From DASZYF01 sp035545535 (lineage in GTDB: Bacteria > Actinomycetota > Actinomycetes > Mycobacteriales > CAJCIY01): 10,239 nucleotides of DNA. Positions 5,925 through 10,239 of the stretch are shown piece by piece. Every line of letters begins with the position of its first letter. Position 1 is the stretch's first letter. A program made the position numbers and the translations under genes. The DNA lies in NCBI GenBank assembly GCA_035545535.1, contig DASZYF010000052.1, forward strand, positions 1 to 10,239. The letters are read 5' to 3'. The notes under the pieces were generated by a model that saw nothing but the letters and a program-made list of their open reading frames with translations, had not been told where the DNA came from and did not search any database.

Positions 5925-5994
5925 CCCCGGAGAACTCCTGATCTGTGTCGGCAGCCCGGGGAGCGGGGAACAGACGGCCGCCCGGGTGGCAGAT

Positions 5995-6011
5995 CGTCAC
6001 CCTCCGTGACG
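5995..6011. promoter_or_regulatory. Inverted repeat resembling a BldD operator
   Basis: CGTCAC-cctcc-GTGACG is a perfect 6-bp-arm inverted repeat. The inner 14 bases (5997-6010, TCACCCTCCGTGAC) fit the published Streptomyces BldD consensus TNACNCWGNGTNAN at 8 of 9 fixed positions on either strand. It lies 82 to 98 bp upstream of the small peptide ATG and 53 to 69 bp upstream of the DUF5317 start, so one protein could control both. In RNA it would be a hairpin. That this organism has BldD is assumed, not seen. Confidence 0.4.
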
Positions 6012-6063
6012 AGATCAGCCTGTCGGGCTTGCGGAGCGTGACCCGCCTGCCGATGTCACCCGT

Positions 6064-7296
6064 GTGCTGATCGTCCTGGCGTTCGCCGTGGTGGTGGCCG
6101 TCGTGCCGCTGTTCGGCGGGTCGTTCCGGGCGCTCGCAGCACCAGGCGACGGGGTGGCTCACCTGCGCGCCTCCTGGGCGGTCGGGCTGGCGCTCGCGGT
6201 CCAGATCCTGATCATCTCGGTGCTGCCGGACGGGACGCCCCAGCTGCACAAGCTGCTGCACGTCGCGTCCTACGGATGCGCGGCGATCTTCGTCTGGGCC
6301 AACCGGCACCTGGCCGGCATGTACGTCGCCGCCGTGGGTGCCGGGCTCAACCTGCTCGCGATCCTCGCCAACGGTGGGGTCATGCCGGCGTCGCGGTGGG
6401 CCTATGAGCAGGCCGGGCGCCACGTCGGTGCGGGCTTCGCCAACTCGCTGCCGGTCGCCCACCCGCGGCTGCTGCTCCTCGGTGACGTGCTCGCCTGGCC
6501 GAAGCCGCTGCCGCTCGCCAACGTGTTCAGCGTCGGCGACGTCGTCGTCGCCGTCGGCGCCGGGCTGGTCGTGCACGCGCTCGCGGGCAGCCGCCTCGCC
6601 GCCGTGGTGATGCGCCGCTCAGGCGGGGTGGTCGCCGACGAGCCGCACGGCTCCCGTCCCCTCGAGCACCCGACCGGCGACCCAGGCGGGCACGTCGTGC
6701 TGCGCGAGGGTCTGCAGGACCACGTCGACCGCATCGGGCGCGACGAGCGCGACCATGCCGACGCCCATGTTGAGGGTGCGCTCGATCTCGGGCGTGGGGA
6801 CCTGGCCCCGCTCGGCGACGAGCCGGAAGACGGGCGGGACGGTCCAGCTGGCGCGGTCGACCTCGGCGTCGAGGTGCGGCGGGATGACGCGGGCGAGGTT
6901 GTCGGCGAGCCCGCCGCCGGTGACGTGCGAGAAGCCGTGGATCCCGCCGCCGGCGGCGCGGATGGCGGAGAGGCAGGGCAGCGTGTAGAGCCGGGTGGGG
7001 ACGAGCAGCTCGTCGCCGAGCCGCCGGCCGCCGAGCTCGGGGACCTCGGCCTCGAGGGCGGTGCGGATCGGGACGCCGCTGCGCTCGAGCAGGACGTGCC
7101 GGACGAGCGAGTAGCCGTTGCTGTGCAGCCCGCTGCTGGCCATGGCGATGACGACGTCGTCGCTGCGGACGCGCTCGGGACCGAGGACGTCGGCCGCCTC
7201 GACGACGCCGACTCCCGTGGCGGCGAGGTCGTAGTGGTCCGGCTCCATGAGCCCGGGGTGCTCGGCGGTCTCGCCGCCGACGAGCGCGCACCCTGA
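6064..7296 (+). CDS. DUF5317 family membrane protein with an abnormal readthrough C-terminus
   Basis: Residues 1-182 are a normal-looking DUF5317 protein: hydrophobic segments near 1-17, 38-54, 64-79, 86-102 and 157-174, with family-like LNLLAILANGGVMPAS (95-110) and LANVFSVGDVVV (151-162). Function is unknown; it should be an inner-membrane protein. The frame then lacks a stop and runs another 225 codons antisense through purM to TGA 7294-7296. That extension is Asp/Glu/Gly-rich and is what a codon-aligned antisense of purM would give, so it is probably not functional protein. A TGA at 6608-6610 in the next frame would end the protein at the expected length, so a one-base indel or stop loss near 6600 is likely. 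GTG 6064 has no clear Shine-Dalgarno and may be leaderless. The conserved part is 6064-6610. Confidence 0.75.
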   Translation: MLIVLAFAVVVAVVPLFGGSFRALAAPGDGVAHLRASWAVGLALAVQILIISVLPDGTPQLHKLLHVASYGCAAIFVWANRHLAGMYVAAVGAGLNLLAILANGGVMPASRWAYEQAGRHVGAGFANSLPVAHPRLLLLGDVLAWPKPLPLANVFSVGDVVVAVGAGLVVHALAGSRLAAVVMRRSGGVVADEPHGSRPLEHPTGDPGGHVVLREGLQDHVDRIGRDERDHADAHVEGALDLGRGDLAPLGDEPEDGRDGPAGAVDLGVEVRRDDAGEVVGEPAAGDVREAVDPAAGGADGGEAGQRVEPGGDEQLVAEPPAAELGDLGLEGGADRDAAALEQDVPDERVAVAVQPAAGHGDDDVVAADALGTEDVGRLDDADSRGGEVVVVRLHEPGVLGGLAADERAP

Positions 7297-7692
7297 CCGG
7301 CGGCAGCCCTCGGCGATGCCGGACACGATCGACGCGATGCGCTCGGGGTCGACGCGGCCGCACGCGATGTAGTCCTGCAGGAACAGCGGCTCGGCACCGC
7401 ACACGACGAGGTCGTCGACGACCATCGCGACGAGGTCGATGCCCACGGTGTGGTGGATGCCCATCGCCTGCGCGATCGCGATCTTCGTCCCGACGCCGTC
7501 GGTGGAGCTCGCGAGCAGCGGCTCCCGGTACTTGGTGAGGTCGAGCTTGAACAACCCGGCGAAGCCGCCGAGCCCGCCCACGACCTCGGGCCGCGTGGCT
7601 TTGGCCACCGAGGACTTCATCAGCTCGACGGCCCGCTCGCCCGCGTCGATGTCGACGCCCGCGTCCGCGTAGGAGATCGGGCCGTCGCTCAC
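6619..7692 (-). CDS. purM: Phosphoribosylformylglycinamidine cyclo-ligase (AIR synthetase)
   Basis: PurM closes FGAM to AIR using ATP, step 5 of IMP synthesis, in the cytoplasm. From GTG 7692 it has 357 residues, the normal size. Seen motifs: STDGVGTK (63-70), GIDLVAMVVDDL (84-95), CGAEPLFLQDYIACG, LVGGETAE (137-144), SGLHSNGYSLVR and HVTGGGLADNL, all standard for the AIRS family. The frame is open upstream into purF, but MSDGPISYADAGVD is the expected family start. No strong Shine-Dalgarno is seen, so translation may depend partly on purF, whose stop is 44 bp upstream. It is the last gene of the purF-purM operon. The DUF5317 frame overlaps it antisense from the 3' end. Confidence 0.97.
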   Translation of the reverse strand: MSDGPISYADAGVDIDAGERAVELMKSSVAKATRPEVVGGLGGFAGLFKLDLTKYREPLLASSTDGVGTKIAIAQAMGIHHTVGIDLVAMVVDDLVVCGAEPLFLQDYIACGRVDPERIASIVSGIAEGCRRSGCALVGGETAEHPGLMEPDHYDLAATGVGVVEAADVLGPERVRSDDVVIAMASSGLHSNGYSLVRHVLLERSGVPIRTALEAEVPELGGRRLGDELLVPTRLYTLPCLSAIRAAGGGIHGFSHVTGGGLADNLARVIPPHLDAEVDRASWTVPPVFRLVAERGQVPTPEIERTLNMGVGMVALVAPDAVDVVLQTLAQHDVPAWVAGRVLEGTGAVRLVGDHPA

Positions 7693-7736
7693 GCCGGGAA
7701 GGTTAGTGGGCGGCCCGGCCGCCACCCGCGCGGGAG

Positions 7737-9323
7737 CTACGGGCGGGCGAGGGCGTCGCCGCCACCCTGGCTGCCGAGCAGGCGCTCGACCGCCGGGGCC
7801 CCGCCGTCGCCGCCGTTGGGCACGGTGCGCGGCGTCTCCAGCACGTGCTTGCCGAGCAGCTCCTCGGGCGGCAGCGCGATGGGGTAGCGGCCGGTGAAGC
7901 ACGCCGTGCAGAGCTTGTCCTCGGGCTGGCGGCTCGCCTCGACCAGCCCGTCGAGCGAGACGTAGGCGAGGGAGTCGGCGCCGATGGACGCGCGGATCTC
8001 CTCGACCGACAGGCCGTGGGCGACGAGCTCGGCCTTGCTCGCGAAGTCGATGCCGTAGAAGCACGGCCAGGCGACCGGCGGCGAGGAGATGCGCACGTGC
8101 ACCTCGGTGGCGCCCGCTTCACGCAGCATGCGCACCAGCGCGCGCTGCGTGTTGCCGCGCACGATGGAGTCGTCGACCACCACGAGGCGCTTGCCCTTGA
8201 TGGTGTCGCGCAGCGGGTTCAGCTTGAGCCGGATGCCGAGCTGCCGGATCGACTGGCTGGGCTGGATGAACGTGCGGCCGACGTAGGCGTTCTTCACGAG
8301 GCCGGCGCCGTAGGGGATGCGGCTCGCCTCGGCGTAGCCGATGGCGGCCGGCGTGCCCGACTCGGGGACGGGGATGACCATGTCGGCCTCGGCGGGCGCC
8401 TCCCGGGCGAGCGCGCGACCGACCTCGACACGGGTCTCGTAGATGCCGCGGCCGGCGATCGTCGTGTCGGGCCGCGCCAGGTAGACGTACTCGAAGAGGC
8501 AGCCCTTGGGCGTGGACTCGGCGAAGCGCGACGAGCGCACGCCGTGCTCGTCGATCGCGATCAGCTCACCCGGCTCGACCTCGCGCACGACCGCCGCGCC
8601 GACGATGTCGAGCGCCGCGGTCTCGCTGGCGACGACCCAGCCGCGCTCGAGCCGGCCGAGCACGAGGGGGCGCACGCCGTGCGGATCACGCGCCGCGTAG
8701 AGCGTGTGCTCGTCCATGAACGTCAGCGAGAAAGCGCCCTCGACCATCGTGAGCACCTCGAGCGCGGCGGCCTCGAGCGTCTTGTCGGCGGTGGCGTGGT
8801 GCGCGAGCAGCGTGGTGAGCAGGTCGCTGTCGGTGGTGGCGCCGAGCGAGTGGCGACGGGTGTTCAGGTCGCGGATGCTGTCGGCCAGCGCGGCGGTGTT
8901 GGTGAGGTTGCCGTTGTGGCCGAGCGCGAGCCCGCCGTCGCCGCCGTGCGCGGGCCGGTAGGACGGCTGCGCGTTCTCCCACGTGCACGAGCCGGTGGTC
9001 GAGTAGCGCGTGTGGCCGATGGCGACGGTGCCGGTGAGCGACTCGAGGGTCGACTCGTCGAACACCTGGCTGACGAGACCGAGGTCTTTGTAGACGACGA
9101 TGTCCTCGCCGTCGGAGACGGCCATGCCGGCCGCCTCCTGCCCGCGGTGCTGCAGGGCGTAGAGGCCGTAGTACGTCAGCTTGGCGACGGCCTCGCCCGG
9201 CGCCCACACGCCGAACACGCCGCACTCCTCGCGAGGACCGAAGAGGTCCTTGTCGGTGAAGTCGTCGAGGTCGCGGGCGGTCGAACGGGGCACGGGGTGC
9301 GGAAGGTCGACCGGCTGGGGCAA
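7737..9323 (-). CDS. purF: Amidophosphoribosyltransferase
   Basis: PurF makes phosphoribosylamine from PRPP and glutamine, the committed step of purine synthesis. The 528-residue protein has a short propeptide before the catalytic Cys34 (REE-CGVFGVW), so the first 33 residues are probably removed. The N-terminal glutaminase domain shows QHRGQEAAG, GHTRYSTTG and NGNLTN; the phosphoribosyltransferase domain has the PRPP loop VVVDDSIVRGNTQ (381-393). Cys275, Cys421, Cys472 and Cys475 (in CTAC) match the four ligands of the 4Fe-4S cluster of the Bacillus-type enzyme, which makes it oxygen-sensitive. The start is TTG 9323, supported by GAGGAG 5 nt upstream. It leads the operon with purM. The last 30 residues are Gly-rich and variable. 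Confidence 0.97.
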   Translation of the reverse strand: MPQPVDLPHPVPRSTARDLDDFTDKDLFGPREECGVFGVWAPGEAVAKLTYYGLYALQHRGQEAAGMAVSDGEDIVVYKDLGLVSQVFDESTLESLTGTVAIGHTRYSTTGSCTWENAQPSYRPAHGGDGGLALGHNGNLTNTAALADSIRDLNTRRHSLGATTDSDLLTTLLAHHATADKTLEAAALEVLTMVEGAFSLTFMDEHTLYAARDPHGVRPLVLGRLERGWVVASETAALDIVGAAVVREVEPGELIAIDEHGVRSSRFAESTPKGCLFEYVYLARPDTTIAGRGIYETRVEVGRALAREAPAEADMVIPVPESGTPAAIGYAEASRIPYGAGLVKNAYVGRTFIQPSQSIRQLGIRLKLNPLRDTIKGKRLVVVDDSIVRGNTQRALVRMLREAGATEVHVRISSPPVAWPCFYGIDFASKAELVAHGLSVEEIRASIGADSLAYVSLDGLVEASRQPEDKLCTACFTGRYPIALPPEELLGKHVLETPRTVPNGGDGGAPAVERLLGSQGGGDALARP

Positions 9324-9328
9324 CGGAG

Positions 9329-9334
9329 CTCCTC
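9329..9334 (-). promoter_or_regulatory. Ribosome binding site supporting the TTG start of purF
   Basis: GAGGAG on the minus strand ends 5 nt before TTG 9323. No ATG or GTG in frame nearby has a similar site, so the rare TTG start is credible and may lower the expression of PurF. Confidence 0.7.
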
Positions 9335-9382
9335 AGTCACGTGCTGCAACGACGCTGCAATGCGGGGAAGGCCGACCCGTTC

Positions 9383-9388
9383 AGTGTA
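9383..9388 (-). promoter_or_regulatory. Possible -10 element of the purF-purM operon
   Basis: TACACT on the minus strand is a good actinobacterial -10 hexamer. Its 60-bp distance to the TTG start implies a leader of about 50 nt. The -35 position (CCCAGC at 17 bp) does not resemble TTGACA, so an activator or an extended element may be needed. No PurR-like box was identified. Confidence 0.4.
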
Positions 9389-9501
9389 GGGGCGGGGCGT
9401 TCGGCGCTGGGCTGATCTGCGAAGCGCGTCACCCCGTGATCGAAGATGAGAAGCGGTCCGGACTGCCTGTCACGAGGCGCTCGCGGTGCTAGGAAGCGCA
9501 C

Positions 9502-10239
9502 GTGACCATGATGCGTCGCGCGCCGCGCGTGCTCGCCCGATCGGCCGTCCTCGCCGTCGTTGCCGGTTTCGTCCCGTTGGTCGCGACGCCCAGCTACGGG
9601 AACGCGATCCCGAGCGGCTATCGGCTGATCGCCGACGCGGGAAGTGCCGCCTCCGAGGGGACGATCTTCACGAGCCACGACGACGTCACGGGCAGTCGTG
9701 AGATCGTGCGGCGCGACCAGGACGGGAGCACGTCCGTCGTCGAGCCGAACGGCTACGACCCCGAGGTGTCTCCCGATGGCCAGTGGCTGGTCTTCAAGCG
9801 TGGAACGGACAGCAACACCGACCACGGCGACGCGCTGTACACCCAGCAGCTCGCGGTCGGACCGACCAGCGACACGCTCCTGGTGAGCAACTCGGACTAC
9901 ATCGTGTCCTACGACATCAGCCCGGACAGCACGAAGGTGCTCTACGACCAGACGTGCGACCTCTACATCACCAACATCGACAGCACCGGTTCGCCCACCG
10001 ACCTCGGCCAGCTCGGCGCCGGGTGCTACGCCGACTCGCCCGCGTACGACCCGGCCGACCCGACGAAGCTCGCCTACGACGTGTCGAGCGACAGCGGCCA
10101 CGGGATCTTCATCTACAACACGATGACGAGCACCTCGACGCTGCTCGCCGGCACCGGCGCCGGGGACTTCGACCCCGAGTGGTCAGCCGACGGGTCGAAG
10201 ATCGCCTACTCCCACCTCGGTGCGCAGATCGGGTCGACC
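9502..10239 (+). CDS. Secreted beta-propeller protein with PD40/TolB-like repeats (3' end outside window)
   Basis: An open frame of 246 codons runs off the window edge. GTG 9502 is chosen because AGGAAG (9491-9496) is 5 nt away; in-frame ATGs at 9508 and 9511 are alternatives. The N-terminus MRRAPRVLARSAVLAVVAGF followed by a hydrophobic run and SYGNA is a classic signal peptide, with cleavage probably after residue 35. Beyond it are WD40-like PD40 blades: DPEVSPDGQWLVFK (86-99), YDISPDSTKVLYD (137-149), SPAYDPADPTKLAYD (179-193) and DPEWSADGSKIAYS (224-237), spaced 42-52 residues. Cys152 and Cys175 could form a disulfide outside the cell. Such propellers bind proteins or ligands; the partner is unknown. 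It is divergent from purF across 178 bp and need not be linked to purines. Confidence 0.85.
   Translation, partial: MTMMRRAPRVLARSAVLAVVAGFVPLVATPSYGNAIPSGYRLIADAGSAASEGTIFTSHDDVTGSREIVRRDQDGSTSVVEPNGYDPEVSPDGQWLVFKRGTDSNTDHGDALYTQQLAVGPTSDTLLVSNSDYIVSYDISPDSTKVLYDQTCDLYITNIDSTGSPTDLGQLGAGCYADSPAYDPADPTKLAYDVSSDSGHGIFIYNTMTSTSTLLAGTGAGDFDPEWSADGSKIAYSHLGAQIGST

Noticed and set aside
6001..6063. c-di-GMP-I riboswitch on the minus strand
   Set aside because: GGTCACGC and GCAAGCC pieces resemble the class, but the tetraloop hairpin and the GGACGCAAAGCC half are not present in the right order, so no call is made.
5824..6576. 250-codon minus-strand frame ending with the small peptide
   Set aside because: The part upstream of ATG 5913 is antisense to DUF5317 and low-complexity; only the last 29 codons have start signals.
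7693..8064. N-terminal extension of purM into purF
   Set aside because: The extension is Arg-rich out-of-frame purF; family N-termini start at the GTG at 7692.
7845..9389. 514-codon open frame on the plus strand
   Set aside because: Antisense of purF in a GC-rich genome; no domain, and purF is unmistakable.
9427..9443. Second BldD-like site before the beta-propeller gene
   Set aside because: TCAC-ccc-GTGA has a 3-nt centre instead of the 5 needed by the consensus.
9337..10101. 254-codon minus-strand frame opposite the beta-propeller gene
   Set aside because: It spans the purF promoter and is antisense to a frame with a signal peptide and four PD40 motifs.
1..10239. CRISPR arrays, tRNA or rRNA genes, insertion sequences, phage genes
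   Set aside because: None seen on either strand; the repeats present have no regular spacing and no transposase is near.

Overview
The window is high-GC DNA with strong G/C preference at third codon positions, weak TTGACA-type promoters and hairpins without U-tracts. The order purF - purM - DUF3073 - bldC matches a neighbourhood conserved in Streptomyces and relatives, so this is an actinobacterial chromosome (Actinomycetia). The genus cannot be fixed from the sequence.

Layout, left to right. (1) 1-54: the first 18 codons of an unrecognised minus-strand gene. (2) 55-221: repeat-rich spacer with two copies of a 21-bp direct repeat, an inverted partner, an internal hairpin and an operator-like palindrome. 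(3) 222-1745: minus-strand AMP-dependent acyl-CoA ligase; a 47-bp palindrome lies just upstream of its likely start. (4) 1849-1887: strong terminator hairpin for bldC. (5) 1962-2165: bldC. (6) 2323-3183: conserved actinobacterial protein of unknown function, divergent from (7) 3333-3578: DUF3073, whose acidic tail overlaps convergently with (8) 3527-5683: a membrane GGDEF-EAL c-di-GMP enzyme with both motifs intact. (9) 5824-5913: a 29-codon gene with good Shine-Dalgarno, hydrophobic core, Lys-Trp-Trp end and a hairpin right after its stop. (10) 6064-7296: divergent DUF5317 membrane protein whose normal stop is missing, so the frame runs about 680 bp antisense through purM. (11) 6619-7692 purM and 7737-9323 purF, a minus-strand purine operon. 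(12) 9502 to the edge: divergent, secreted beta-propeller (PD40/TolB-like) protein, cut by the window end.

How it fits together. purF and purM catalyse steps 1 and 5 of IMP synthesis. bldC and DUF3073 are small actinobacterial proteins usually found nearby. The block of GGDEF-EAL gene, small peptide gene and DUF5317 gene sits between purM and DUF3073, and looks like an accessory c-di-GMP/membrane module. Its two control regions share a GATCGTCAC 9-mer. The region between the small gene and DUF5317 carries an inverted repeat that fits the published BldD operator consensus at 8 of 9 fixed positions. BldD is the c-di-GMP-responsive developmental repressor of Streptomyces, so feedback is a testable idea. 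The small peptide gene and its structured leader are the best candidates for something undescribed.
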